This document shows positions 54,126 to 63,560 of a stretch of 64,000 nucleotides of DNA, piece by piece. Location of the stretch: contig NZ_NXGX01000006.1 in the NCBI RefSeq assembly GCF_002844275.1, positions 307,097-371,096 on the forward strand. The letters run 5' to 3'. The notes under the pieces are model-generated. The model was not told the DNA's origin. It saw only the letters and a program-made list of their open reading frames with translations, and did not search any database. The first letter of the stretch is position 1. Each line of letters opens with the position of its first letter. The stretch comes from Thalassospira lohafexi (GTDB taxonomy: Bacteria; Pseudomonadota; Alphaproteobacteria; Rhodospirillales; Thalassospiraceae). The position numbers were made by a program, and so were the translations under genes.

Positions 54126-54797
54126 TTACGTCTCGATTGCCGGTTCCTGAAGCTGCAATTCTCGCGCAATGATTACCGCCTGTGTACGGCTATGGACCGA
54201 AAGCTTGCGCAGGATGGCCGATACATGGGCCTTCACCGTGGCTTCGGTGACATCAAGCTCATAGGCAATCTGCTTGTTAAGCTTGCCTTCGGTCAGCATA
54301 TTCAAAACGCGAAGCTGTTGCGGGGTCAGTTGGCCAATTTTTTCCGCCAGATTAGTGGCCTCATCATCGGCTGGGCCATTTTCCATGGCATCGCGGGCCC
54401 AGTCGGGCATCCACATCCCGCCATCCAGAACGGTTTTGACCGCAAGACCGATTTGATCGACCGGGGCGGATTTCGGAACGAATGCCGATGCCCCGTATTC
54501 GATGGACCGGCGCACAACCGGCATGTCCTGACTGGCCGAAACAATCGATACCGGAATGTCAGGATACGACGCACGCAGGGTAAACAGGCCGGTAAAACCG
54601 TTCATGCCGGGCATATGAAGATCAAGGAGTACAAGATCGATGTCGCCCTTGTGGGCTTCGATCTGCTCGATGGCTTCAAACAGGCTTCCTGCCTCATATA
54701 ATGTCACGTTATCCAGTTCTGTTGATAATGCTTGTTTAAGGGCACCACGCACAAGCGGGTGATCATCTGCGATCAGAATCTGGAACGTTTCGGACAT
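54126..54797 (-). CDS. LuxR/NarL-type response regulator
   Basis: A 223-aa two-component regulator. The receiver domain (residues 6-120) has IADDHP for the acidic pocket, the phospho-Asp in LVLLDLHMPG, Ser in VSASQD and Lys in FVPKSAP. The C-terminal LuxR-type HTH includes LTPQQLRVLNMLTEGKLNKQIAYELDVTEATVKAHVSAILRKL. The start at 54797 is chosen because AGGGA is well placed. No kinase is adjacent. The SSS hybrid kinase about 7 kb away belongs to a family that partners such regulators, but the link is inference. Confidence 0.92.
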   Translation of the reverse strand: MSETFQILIADDHPLVRGALKQALSTELDNVTLYEAGSLFEAIEQIEAHKGDIDLVLLDLHMPGMNGFTGLFTLRASYPDIPVSIVSASQDMPVVRRSIEYGASAFVPKSAPVDQIGLAVKTVLDGGMWMPDWARDAMENGPADDEATNLAEKIGQLTPQQLRVLNMLTEGKLNKQIAYELDVTEATVKAHVSAILRKLSVHSRTQAVIIARELQLQEPAIET

Positions 54798-55214
54798 TGG
54801 CGATTTCCCTTGGAAGTGATTTTTCCCCATCAGGTCGCAATTATTCTATCCCGATTAATCGGACTCACAAAACAGAAGGTGAGAATATGATTGGGATAGT
54901 TTGATTATTGGCTTGGGTGCGACCCGGATTGCGTCCGTCTGCATAGCCACTGGCGGGCAGAAGGAGTGAGGGAAACCAAAGATCACTCTCGCCCCACGAA
55001 ATGTGAAACTTCGGCCCCCCTCGCGCCACCGTTTGGGATTATGCATACTAAATTCGGCGCCGTAAACTCCGCATTTGTCGAAAAATGAATTTTATCCTAT
55101 CACTTAGGGTAATGAACGAAATTCAGTTCTTACAAACCACATCGCGGTGCAAAAAAGTGGATTTTATACAATCTATTCCAATACCGCGCAGACCAAGGGA
55201 AAAAGGACGCAAAA
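54798..55214. other. Intergenic region between response regulator and pepN
   Basis: About 417 bp with both divergent promoters. There is no credible gene or strong palindrome. AT-rich stretches precede pepN. Confidence 0.5.
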
Positions 55215-57854
55215 ATGTCTGATCAGCGCCACGTGATTTCGCGTAAAGACTATAAAGAACCTGACTTTTTTGTAGAAAAGGTCGAACTGGTCTTTGATCT
55301 GGAACGAGAGGTCACAAACGTCAAATCGCGCCTTTTCATACATGCGAATCCTGCGCGGGGTACCGGCGTTGACGACGAAGTTTTCCTGCACGGCGAGGAC
55401 ATGAAACTTGTTTCAGTCAGCATCAATGAGCGCCGTCTTGCATCGGGCGATTTCACCGTTGATCAGGAAGGTCTGCGTTTTACCGCACCCCGCGAAGCCT
55501 TCATCGCGGAAATCGAAACCCAGATTTCACCAGCCAACAATACGCGTCTTGAAGGTTTATACGTTTCGCAAAGTGCCTTTTGCACCCAGTGCGAGGCCGA
55601 AGGTTTCCGCCGCATTACCTATTTCCCGGATCGTCCCGACGTCATGGCGACCTTCAAGGTCACCATCAATGCGGATAAATCATCTTGCCCGGTGTTGCTG
55701 TCAAACGGCAACCTGATCGACAGCGGTGATCTCGACGGCGGGCGTCATTTCGCGGTGTGGGAAGATCCATTCCCCAAACCGTCCTATCTGTTTGCACTGG
55801 TGGCAGGCGACCTGGCCTGTGTCGAGGATAGCTTTAAAACCGTTTCCGGGCGTGATGTCGCACTGCGTATCTTTGTTGAACATGGCAACGAAGATCGCTG
55901 CGACTATGCGATGGACAGCCTGAAACGCTCCATGAAGTGGGACGAGGACGTCTATGGTCTTGAATACGATCTTGATCTGTTCAACATCGTTGCCGTGTCG
56001 GACTTCAACATGGGCGCGATGGAAAACAAAAGCCTCAATGTCTTTAACGCCAAATACATTCTCGCCAAGCCAGATACCGCGACGGACATGGATTTCGAAC
56101 TGATCGAATCGATTGTCGCGCATGAATATTTCCACAACTGGTCGGGCAACCGGGTGACCTGTCGCGACTGGTTCCAATTGTCGCTCAAAGAAGGTCTGAC
56201 CGTTTTCCGCGATCAGGAATTCTCCGCCGATCAACGATCCCGCCCGGTGCAGCGGATTAAGGATGTTGCACAGTTGCGCGCCCGCCAGTTCCCCGAAGAC
56301 GGCGGGCCGCTGGCCCATCCGGTCCGCCCCGACAGCTATATGGAAATCAACAATTTCTATACCGCAACGGTCTATGAAAAGGGTGCCGAACTCATCCGCA
56401 TGATGCATACGCTGCTCGGGCCCGATGGCTATCGTAAGGGCATTGACCTTTACTTTGATCGCCATGATGGGCAGGCGGTAACCTGTGATGATTTCGCCAA
56501 GGCAATGGAAGATGCCAACGACATCGATTTCACCCAGCTCAAACTTTGGTATTCACAGGCCGGCACGCCGAAACTTTGGTGGGAAGGCGACTACGACGCC
56601 GATGCCAAACAATACCGCATCACCTTGACCCAGAAAACCGACCCAACCCCGGGGCAGAGCGATAAAAAACCGCTGCATATGCCGGTATCCATCGGGCTTC
56701 TTGGTGCCGATGGTAATGACATTGCTGCCAAAACGGTTGAATTGACGGAAGCAACCCAGGAATTCGTCTTTGACGGTGTGACCGAAAAGCCGGTCGTGTC
56801 GTTCAATCGTGGTTTCTCGGCCCCGGTCAATGTCATGACCGATCAGCCCGACGCAGAACTTGTCTTCCTGATGGGCAATGATTCCGATGCGTTTAACCGC
56901 TGGGAAGCGGGGCAGAAATACGCCACCCGCCTGATCCTGTCGGCGATTTCCAATTTTGAGGAAAATGACGGCAATGCCGATGCGGCCTTAAATGACGTGG
57001 CGGTTGCGGTGGATGCCTTTATTGGTGCAATGCAGGCAACTCTTTTGAATGACGGGCTTGATAAGGCGTTCCGTGCGGATGCGCTGGTTCTGCCGGGTGA
57101 GGAGTTTATTTCTGAGCAACGCAAACCTGCCAACCCGGACGCCATCCATCAGGTCCGCAATGCCCTGCGCAAGCGCATTGGCGTGGCCCTGATGGATGAT
57201 TTCGAAAACACCTATCATCAAAACGCCTCGAACGCGGCCTTTACCCCCGATGCTCTATCGGCCGGGCAACGTGCCTTGCGCGCAACGGCTCTTGGCTATC
57301 TGGTCGCATCTGGCGAAGCCCGCTTTGCCGATCTGGCGTCTGATCAGTATAAGGCGTCCGATAACATGACCGATCAGATGGCAGCCCTTTCGGTGCTCAA
57401 CCATCTTGATCATCCGGGCCGTGCGGATGCCTTGGCTGATTTTGAAAATCGCTTTGCCAAGGACGGTGTTGTTCTTGATAAATGGTTCGCGCTTCAGGCG
57501 ATGTCGTCACGCGATGATACCTTGGCGCGCGTCAAGGATCTGATGGGGCATCCGGCCTTTACCATGCGCAATCCCAACAAAGTCCGGTCGCTTATCGGGG
57601 CATTTGCCGTTGGCAATCCGCGTCACTTCCATGCCAAGGATGGCTCGGGTTATGAATTCTATACCGATCGTCTGATTGAACTTGATGACATCAACCCGCA
57701 GGTCGCCGCACGTTTGTGCGCACCGCTTGGCAAATGGGCGAAATATGATGACGACCGGGCCGACATGATGAAGGCTGCCTTGCAGCGCATTCTGGCCAAG
57801 GAAGACATCTCGCGCGATCTGTATGAAATCGCGTCAAAATCTGCTGCGGCGTAA
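55215..57854 (+). CDS. pepN: Aminopeptidase N
   Basis: An 879-aa M1-family zinc metallopeptidase, the normal length for bacterial PepN. The exopeptidase motif GAMEN is at residues 267-271 (NMGAMENKS), and the zinc site HEYFH begins at residue 303 with the third ligand Glu in KEGLTVFRDQE, 18 residues further on. It removes N-terminal amino acids in the cytoplasm during protein turnover. AAGGA precedes the ATG. A terminator follows at 57891. Confidence 0.97.
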   Translation: MSDQRHVISRKDYKEPDFFVEKVELVFDLEREVTNVKSRLFIHANPARGTGVDDEVFLHGEDMKLVSVSINERRLASGDFTVDQEGLRFTAPREAFIAEIETQISPANNTRLEGLYVSQSAFCTQCEAEGFRRITYFPDRPDVMATFKVTINADKSSCPVLLSNGNLIDSGDLDGGRHFAVWEDPFPKPSYLFALVAGDLACVEDSFKTVSGRDVALRIFVEHGNEDRCDYAMDSLKRSMKWDEDVYGLEYDLDLFNIVAVSDFNMGAMENKSLNVFNAKYILAKPDTATDMDFELIESIVAHEYFHNWSGNRVTCRDWFQLSLKEGLTVFRDQEFSADQRSRPVQRIKDVAQLRARQFPEDGGPLAHPVRPDSYMEINNFYTATVYEKGAELIRMMHTLLGPDGYRKGIDLYFDRHDGQAVTCDDFAKAMEDANDIDFTQLKLWYSQAGTPKLWWEGDYDADAKQYRITLTQKTDPTPGQSDKKPLHMPVSIGLLGADGNDIAAKTVELTEATQEFVFDGVTEKPVVSFNRGFSAPVNVMTDQPDAELVFLMGNDSDAFNRWEAGQKYATRLILSAISNFEENDGNADAALNDVAVAVDAFIGAMQATLLNDGLDKAFRADALVLPGEEFISEQRKPANPDAIHQVRNALRKRIGVALMDDFENTYHQNASNAAFTPDALSAGQRALRATALGYLVASGEARFADLASDQYKASDNMTDQMAALSVLNHLDHPGRADALADFENRFAKDGVVLDKWFALQAMSSRDDTLARVKDLMGHPAFTMRNPNKVRSLIGAFAVGNPRHFHAKDGSGYEFYTDRLIELDDINPQVAARLCAPLGKWAKYDDDRADMMKAALQRILAKEDISRDLYEIASKSAAA

Positions 57855-57890
57855 AACGTTATCCGCACGGTGATTTTGCTATCTCCATAA

Positions 57891-57921
57891 AAAAGGCGGC
57901 TCCTTGAGGGGCCGCCTTTTT
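57891..57921. terminator. Terminator between pepN and chemoreceptor
   Basis: The stem AAAAGGCGGC (57891-57900) pairs with GCCGCCTTTT (57911-57920). It is A/T flanked and serves both convergent genes. Confidence 0.92.
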
Positions 57922-57956
57922 ACGTTAAGTGTGTTGGCGAGAATGCCGGGATTAGA

Positions 57957-60272
57957 TTACGTCAGTTTCATCCGCTCGCTAAAGGCACGCATCCGTTCTG
58001 AAAGGTTGCGCGCCATTTCCGAAAGCTGATGGCTGGCAGTGTTCAAGTCATGGGCATTTTTACCCGTGCTTTGCGCACCGTCATTCACAAACTGGATCAT
58101 TTCATCCATTGATCCGGCACCCGCCGCAATTCGCTGCACGTTTTCGGAAATCTCGCCGGTTGCACGTCGCTGTTCATCCACCGATTGGGTGATGGTCGAC
58201 TGAATGTCATTGACCTGATGAATAACGTCGCCAACCGTGCTGATGGAATGGGCAGCCTTCTGGACTTCCTGCTGGATGGCGGCGGTAAGTTCGCCGATCT
58301 TTCCGGTCGCACTTGCAGTTTGATCGGCAAGCGATTTAACCTCGTTGGCAACCACGGCAAAGCCCTTGCCAAGTGGCCCGGCACGTTCGGCTTCGATTGT
58401 CGCATTAAGCGACAGAAGCTTGGTGCGGTGGGCAACATCGTTGATCAGATCAATAATCGATCCGATCTCCGAGCTGGCCTTTTCAAGCGACCCGATATTG
58501 CGCTGACTTTCCTCGGCTTCCTGCTGTGCCCGGTTGGTCACGTTGGATGCTTCGGATGCCTGACGGTTAATCTCGGCAATCGACGATGAAAGTTCCTCGA
58601 CCGCTGTGGCAACATTCTGGGTGTTTGAGGCCGCTTCACGCGACACGTCAAGTGCCCCACCAGATTGCGCGACGGTATTTTCCGACTGGTTTGTTAATTC
58701 GCTGGCAAGGCCAAGCAACCCTTCGGATTGTTCCGTCACCGATTGGGCAACACGTGCAACCTCGGCCATCATTTCCGTGATCGCCATGCGGCTTTCTTCA
58801 CGTTCGGTTACCTTGTTCCACGCCAGCATGGTGCCCAAAAGAACATTGTCCTTGTCGCGCACCGGGGCTGCTAGAAGTTCAAGATAATCGCGGTCATTCT
58901 GCATGACCTCGGTAAAGGGAAGATTGTCCGGGTTCGAAAGCTTGGTCTGGAAATCATCCCCAAGATTAAGGAAGTCACCCGAAACCGTATCGGTATTTCC
59001 GCCAACATAATCCTGCGCACTGGCATTAAGATAACTCAAAGTGCCCGCAGGTGTGATCAGCGCTGTCATGGTGGGGGTGTTTTCCACCATGTTTTGCAAG
59101 ATCATGGCCTGACGTACTGATTCTCGAAGACCAATCAGGGCTTTTTTCATATCCCCAATTTCATCCGACCCGACTTTGGGCAGATCAACATTGGTATCGC
59201 CGTTCGAGATGGATGTCATTGCACGGGCAAAGGCCCGCAAGTTGCGAAATACCGTTGTGCGCAACAAGACCCACCCGGCAAGCCAGCCCACCACAAGTAC
59301 CGCAACCAGGATTTCAATCGAAAGCATCCGCAGGTCGTTGGTCTGGGAATAGAAATCCGTAATGTCGCGGTCAAATGTCGCCTTGGCCCAAGTGCCGCCA
59401 CGCCCATCAGAAATCAGGATGTCAACCGCAGCACGCTGTGTTGCGCTGGCATTTTCACTGTCTGGCGTCTTGGCGGTCTCGGGGGGCGTTGCCTCGGTGT
59501 TGCCGGGTTCTGCCCCATCGCTCCCGTCAGCAGCGGCAATTTGTTCATCCCCTTCGCTTGTCTGCCCATCTTCAAGGCTTTCAAACAAAAGCGTCCCATC
59601 TGTGTCAAAAATCCGGAAATTGCCACCAAGCACCTTGCCAATGCCCGCCAATGTCGGCAGCGGATCGGTAACAACTTCAAGAAAACCAACCGCGCGGAAA
59701 CCGCCCACGGGCAGGATAAAACTAAACACAGGGCGTCCGTCCGGTGTTGACCACATATAGGTCGCCGGTTTACGGGCTTCTGCCTTCTCGCGGTTTTTCA
59801 GATATTCCAGAACCGCTGGATCATCGGTGATGCTGGCACCAAGTTCGGAATCCGATGTTGCCAGTTTGGTGAAGTTCTCGTCATAGGCCACCGTTTCGAT
59901 CAGATCGAGCTCGCCTTGCACCACCTGACGGGCATTCGATAGAATGTTCAGCTCCGCCTTCATGCGGGTCTGATCATTTTCCTGAAAGCTTTTGACCAGG
60001 CTGCCTAGTCGCGACCATTCGTTGACAATGGGGGTAACCTTGTCGCCGTAATCCTGTGCCACGCGGGATCCGACAAAGAAATTGACCGTGCCACTGACCG
60101 AATTGTTCAAGGTTTCAATGGCAAAATTGCGATAGGTATCGCCAGTCCAAAGTAACATCCAGGTGACAGCACCTGACAATAGTAATCCCGTTACAAGCAA
60201 GATTCGCCGTAACGTCAGAAGGCTGTTGCTGCCTTCTGTCATAGCCGTCTTTGCGGCTTTTTCTCCCGTCAT
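57957..60272 (-). CDS. Methyl-accepting chemotaxis protein with large periplasmic sensor and PAS
   Basis: A 771-aa receptor. A first transmembrane helix ([21 protein letters not shown], residues 22-42) is followed by a periplasmic domain of about 280 residues, part of it acidic and low-complexity ([14 protein letters not shown] region). A second helix ([18 protein letters not shown]), a HAMP linker and a PAS-like segment ([21 protein letters not shown]) follow. The C-terminal signalling domain has the tip [31 protein letters not shown]. It carries chemotactic signals to CheA/CheW, neither of which is in the window. The ATG at 60272 has GGAG upstream. Confidence 0.92.
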   Translation of the reverse strand: MTGEKAAKTAMTEGSNSLLTLRRILLVTGLLLSGAVTWMLLWTGDTYRNFAIETLNNSVSGTVNFFVGSRVAQDYGDKVTPIVNEWSRLGSLVKSFQENDQTRMKAELNILSNARQVVQGELDLIETVAYDENFTKLATSDSELGASITDDPAVLEYLKNREKAEARKPATYMWSTPDGRPVFSFILPVGGFRAVGFLEVVTDPLPTLAGIGKVLGGNFRIFDTDGTLLFESLEDGQTSEGDEQIAAADGSDGAEPGNTEATPPETAKTPDSENASATQRAAVDILISDGRGGTWAKATFDRDITDFYSQTNDLRMLSIEILVAVLVVGWLAGWVLLRTTVFRNLRAFARAMTSISNGDTNVDLPKVGSDEIGDMKKALIGLRESVRQAMILQNMVENTPTMTALITPAGTLSYLNASAQDYVGGNTDTVSGDFLNLGDDFQTKLSNPDNLPFTEVMQNDRDYLELLAAPVRDKDNVLLGTMLAWNKVTEREESRMAITEMMAEVARVAQSVTEQSEGLLGLASELTNQSENTVAQSGGALDVSREAASNTQNVATAVEELSSSIAEINRQASEASNVTNRAQQEAEESQRNIGSLEKASSEIGSIIDLINDVAHRTKLLSLNATIEAERAGPLGKGFAVVANEVKSLADQTASATGKIGELTAAIQQEVQKAAHSISTVGDVIHQVNDIQSTITQSVDEQRRATGEISENVQRIAAGAGSMDEMIQFVNDGAQSTGKNAHDLNTASHQLSEMARNLSERMRAFSERMKLT

Positions 60273-60619
60273 TCAAACACTCCAGAGCAAACCGTTTGTT
60301 TTTAGTTTTGATTGGGTGTCTCACTCCCGCCGGACCTACTTCTTAAGAGTAGCTCCACTGATCCAATCAGAGGTTAATTCGGAAAACAATCATTTACTTG
60401 GTGTCCCGTGCGGAAATTGCTGGGCGTGGCAACTGAAATTCGTGTGTTTTTGGGGTGAATTTCGCGTATTGGTTGGCGTTTCAAAGAAGGGTTTCGATGG
60501 GGCGCATTGAAAATATTCAGAAAAATATGCGAATGTGTGTGATAATCGTTTGCAATTACTTTTTCAATGTTCTATGACTGTCTTCGTCAACTGCAGACGG
60601 CAATGCCGTTTGTGACCCG
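60273..60619. other. Intergenic region upstream of chemoreceptor
   Basis: About 350 bp containing the chemoreceptor promoter on the minus strand and the approach to the structured RNA region. No gene visible. Confidence 0.5.
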
Positions 60620-60763
60620 GTCATCAGACTGACATGGCGTAGCTGATGACCTGTTTATCTTCGGGAATCTCTCTCCCCGAAGGTCGATCTCTCTCACTCG
60701 AGGGGCTGGTATCCGGATCATTGTGCGGGACAATGCCGGGGAAAATACCAGCCCCCTTTTTTT
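60620..60763 (+). ncRNA. Candidate structured small RNA with terminator
   Basis: A run of paired elements in a gene-free region. There is an inverted repeat GTCATCAG/CTGATGAC (60620-60650). A hairpin CTTCGGG/CCCGAAG (60659-60682) has a loop reading AATCTCTCTC, followed by a weaker TCGA/TCGA arm exposing the same TCTCTCTC motif. Last is an elongated terminator hairpin: GGGGCTGGTAT (60702) pairs with ATACCAGCCCC (60745-60755), with inner CCGG and CATTGT/ACAATG pairs, then seven T. Exposed CU-rich loops are a hallmark of alphaproteobacterial regulatory RNAs. The 5' end and promoter are not located. Confidence 0.5.
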
Positions 60764-60797
60764 ATCCAAAATTCTGTCTTTAATACTGTTTGAAAGC

Positions 60798-60849
60798 GAC
60801 GATGGCTTTTGATGCTCATCATCGGGCATCGTCTTTTTTGCGGCAATTG
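60798..60849 (+). terminator. Second hairpin terminator downstream of RNA candidate
   Basis: The stem GACGATG (60798-60804) pairs with CATCGTC (60837-60843) and is followed by six T. The inner GATG/CATC pair extends it. It may be a backup terminator, or end a second short transcript. Confidence 0.6.
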
Positions 60850-60958
60850 CGCGTAATTGCGGCCTTTATGTCTCTGATTGAACGGCTTTAGGGTTTTATA
60901 AACGGGCTGGCGGTTACAAAACTCCTTACCCTTAATGTCGTGAAGAAAGGCCAAGCGG

Positions 60959-62050
60959 ATGGCTGGCGAGGACCCGACCAACAAACCCGATTTGCGGGCA
61001 GACCCAAATCCGGATGCAGGGCAAGCGCCCGAACCCGAACAAAAACCCGAGCCTGAGCAAAAGGATGCGCCACTTCCTGCATTCATTTATGGCCGGGACG
61101 GACGTGGTGATGCACAAGGACAGGGCAACCGCTTTGCCGATCGGCAAAACTTCAATGCATGGATAGGTGATATGGATCGTAAAACTCTCCTTGGCCTCGT
61201 GACCGGGGCTGGCATGCTGGGCCTGGTATTGTTCTTTGCTGGCATGTTGGTCGGTGCAGGCCTGTTCATGGAGTCCAGTGATACCGATACCGTTGCACAA
61301 AAAGACCCGGCACCGATTGAAATGCTGGCAACCGAACCGGACGCGCCGGTGATGAGCGAACCGGTGCCTGATCCTGAAATGGAACCGGCTCCGTCACAAG
61401 GCAATGCGCAAACAGATACGACGAGCAATGATCCCGTTGGCGATCTGATCGCGGAACGCACCGATACGCTCTCACAAACGGTACCAGATGTGCCCGAAGG
61501 GGATGAGACGACCTCAAACAATGCAGACGTGGCGTCAGAGCCGATGGAAACACCGGCGGCACCGGATCTGGATGAACCGGCCGATAAAAAAGCTCTGAGT
61601 GCGCCGGAAATTCGCGAAACGCAAGAGCCTGCTGAAACCTCAGAAGCCGAAGCTCCGGCCGCAGAGGAACAAGAACCCGCTGCCGCACAGCAAACGGATA
61701 CCGCCGAAAAAACACCGGAGACCCCGGAGCCAGTGACCTCGGAGCCAGCAGAAAAACAATCCGAGCCCACGGCGGCGGCGTCCAACGAAGAGACCCCGTT
61801 CTCGGTTCAGGTTGGTGCTTTCAAGGTGCATGAAAATGCCAGTCAGCGTGCCGAAGAACTGCGCAAAACCGGGCTCGAAGTCGCCGTGGTCATTCGCGGT
61901 CCAGAGGGCGAGGGGGCATGGTATTATGTCCGTGTTGGTAAATATGCCAATCTCGCACAGGCACGCGATGATGCGGCAAAAATCAAAAAGAATCAGGGCG
62001 TTGATGGTTTCCCGGTACGCGCGGAGCCCAATGACCGCGAAGTCAAATAG
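60959..62050 (+). CDS. SPOR-domain membrane protein
   Basis: A 363-aa bitopic protein. The N-terminal 75 residues are cytoplasmic and Pro/Glu-rich. One transmembrane helix (LLGLVTGAGMLGLVLFFAGMLVGAGLFM, about residues 77-104) follows. A long acidic Pro/Glu/Ala/Thr linker leads to a C-terminal SPOR domain (FSVQVGAFKVHENASQRAEEL ... GAWYYVRVGKYANLAQARDDAAKI), which binds denuded peptidoglycan at the division septum. A role in cell division is inferred. Followed by a terminator, then upp. Confidence 0.92.
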   Translation: MAGEDPTNKPDLRADPNPDAGQAPEPEQKPEPEQKDAPLPAFIYGRDGRGDAQGQGNRFADRQNFNAWIGDMDRKTLLGLVTGAGMLGLVLFFAGMLVGAGLFMESSDTDTVAQKDPAPIEMLATEPDAPVMSEPVPDPEMEPAPSQGNAQTDTTSNDPVGDLIAERTDTLSQTVPDVPEGDETTSNNADVASEPMETPAAPDLDEPADKKALSAPEIRETQEPAETSEAEAPAAEEQEPAAAQQTDTAEKTPETPEPVTSEPAEKQSEPTAAASNEETPFSVQVGAFKVHENASQRAEELRKTGLEVAVVIRGPEGEGAWYYVRVGKYANLAQARDDAAKIKKNQGVDGFPVRAEPNDREVK

Positions 62051-62109
62051 GGCCATCCCAATTTTGGTCAGTATATAAAGGCCGCTGTCGATTACAGCAC
62101 GCTTGTTGC

Positions 62110-62142
62110 ACGGGGCGATACAGCAATGTATCGCCCCGTCTT
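62110..62142 (+). terminator. Terminator after SPOR gene
   Basis: A perfect 12-bp stem, ACGGGGCGATAC/GTATCGCCCCGT, around AGCAAT. It is followed by CTTTG. Confidence 0.85.
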
Positions 62143-62333
62143 TGTTTGTTAACCAGACGTCTTGGTCCGATTTTGTGAATTTGCCCGGATGGGGTTTGTT
62201 TTTGCGTTTCTTTTGCGGCATTCTACTTGCCATCACTGGGCAAAGGCTTTAGGCGGTAGGCCCATAAGCTCATTACAGGTGGCAGCAATGTTTCTTTGGC
62301 TGCTGCGCCGCAAGACAGGATGGCTGGCAGAAC

Positions 62334-62984
62334 ATGACCACGCATAAGGATTTCCCCAATCTTCATATTCTTGATCACCCGCTGATCCAGCATAAGCTGA
62401 CGCATATGCGCAAGGTCGATACCTCGACCAAAACCTTCCGGCAGTTGCTCAAGGAAATTGCACTGTTGATGGGCTACGAGCTTACCCGCGAACTGCCCGT
62501 CAGCTATGAGGAAATCCAGACGCCGATTTGCGCGATGAAGGCACCGACCATTCAGGGGCGCAAACTTGCCGTTGTGCCGATCCTGCGTGCGGGGTCGGGC
62601 ATGGCCGATGGCTTGATCGAACTGATGCCGTCTGCACGTATCGGTCACATTGGTCTGTACCGTGATCCCAAAACCCATATGCCGGTTGAATATCTGGTGA
62701 AATTGCCCGAAGTCGAAGGCCGGACCTTTATTCTGGTCGATCCGATGCTGGCGACCGGAAACTCGGCTGTGGCAGCGATTGATACGCTCAATAAATACGG
62801 TGTCGCGGACAAGGACATCCGCTTTATGGCACTGGTTGCCGCCCCCGAAGGGGTCAAGGTCTTCCAGGATGCGCATCCTGATGTGCCGATCTATACCGCT
62901 GGCCTTGATGAGAAGCTGAATGAAAAAGCTTACATCGTGCCGGGGCTCGGCGATGCAGGCGACCGTTTGTTTGGGACGCGCTAG
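62334..62984 (+). CDS. upp: Uracil phosphoribosyltransferase
   Basis: A 216-aa salvage enzyme converting uracil and PRPP to UMP. The PRPP-binding loop is [17 protein letters not shown], and the C-terminal uracil-binding region is [17 protein letters not shown]. The N-terminus ([15 protein letters not shown]) is typical of bacterial Upp. The upstream ribosome-binding site is weak; the ATG at 62334 fits conserved lengths. Upstream 62143-62333 has no gene and might include a regulatory leader, but no known attenuator was recognised. Confidence 0.97.
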   Translation: MTTHKDFPNLHILDHPLIQHKLTHMRKVDTSTKTFRQLLKEIALLMGYELTRELPVSYEEIQTPICAMKAPTIQGRKLAVVPILRAGSGMADGLIELMPSARIGHIGLYRDPKTHMPVEYLVKLPEVEGRTFILVDPMLATGNSAVAAIDTLNKYGVADKDIRFMALVAAPEGVKVFQDAHPDVPIYTAGLDEKLNEKAYIVPGLGDAGDRLFGTR

Positions 62985-63024
62985 TCTCTGCTAGACGACG
63001 ACGCGATCGAAAAAAGACCATTAA

Positions 63025-63051
63025 AAAAGGGTGCCAGACGGCACCCTTTTT
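63025..63051. terminator. Terminator between upp and lipoprotein gene
   Basis: The stem AAAAGGGTGCC (63025-63035) pairs with GGCACCCTTTT (63040-63050), A/T flanked on both sides and shared by convergent genes. Confidence 0.92.
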
Positions 63052-63074
63052 CTATTTTGTATCGGGGGACGTCA

Positions 63075-63518
63075 TCAGCCTTTCGGCGATACCGTCACAT
63101 CCACAGTCGATCCGCTAAAGGAACTTCCGCTCAGTTTGATCGTCGCAACGCGGTTTTCACGGTCATACACCATGACGGAAATATCGGCGCGTACGACGGT
63201 CACTTTGCTCCAGCCAAAATTAGGCATTTCGCGTTCGTAGAAATCATACATCTGCGCCTGAGTGCCGCCAGAATTCAGCACAAGGCGTCCGTGCCATGCA
63301 TCGGATGCGCCAAAGATAATGCTTCTGTCCATATCCAGTGATGAATTGGACGGCATCGGAATGTCGGTGAATTGCGTAAATGACGGGACAGGCTGTCCAC
63401 CTTTGCCGTCACTACCGCTTCCTGACGATGTGTTGGGTATAAGATTGGTACCAGAACACCCGGCCAGTGAAAGTCCTGCAATCGCAGCAGCACACATAAG
63501 ATATTGTCGCAGTCTCAT
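63075..63518 (-). CDS. Lipoprotein of unknown function
   Basis: A 147-aa protein with a lipoprotein signal: basic start, hydrophobic core and lipobox LAGC (AGLSLAGC), lipidated Cys at about residue 20. After a Gly/Ser linker, a globular domain reads FTDIPMPSNSSLDMDRSIIFGASDAWHGRLVL and YDFYEREMPNFGWSKV, resembling small periplasmic alphaproteobacterial lipoproteins of unknown role. The start at 63518 is preferred since AGGGA stands upstream. Convergent with upp. Confidence 0.72.
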   Translation of the reverse strand: MRLRQYLMCAAAIAGLSLAGCSGTNLIPNTSSGSGSDGKGGQPVPSFTQFTDIPMPSNSSLDMDRSIIFGASDAWHGRLVLNSGGTQAQMYDFYEREMPNFGWSKVTVVRADISVMVYDRENRVATIKLSGSSFSGSTVDVTVSPKG

Positions 63519-63560
63519 CATCTTCCCTCGGTCCCCTGATGCCCATCTTGTTAAGGGCAT

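Noticed and set aside
60163..60510. 115-codon frame on the plus strand in the chemoreceptor upstream region
   Set aside because: Overlaps the chemoreceptor N-terminus in antisense and has no coding signature.
60620..60763. 6S RNA, tmRNA, SRP RNA or RNase P RNA
   Set aside because: Length and arms do not match: there is no tRNA-like end, no SRP GGAA/AGCA tip, and RNase P RNA is much longer.
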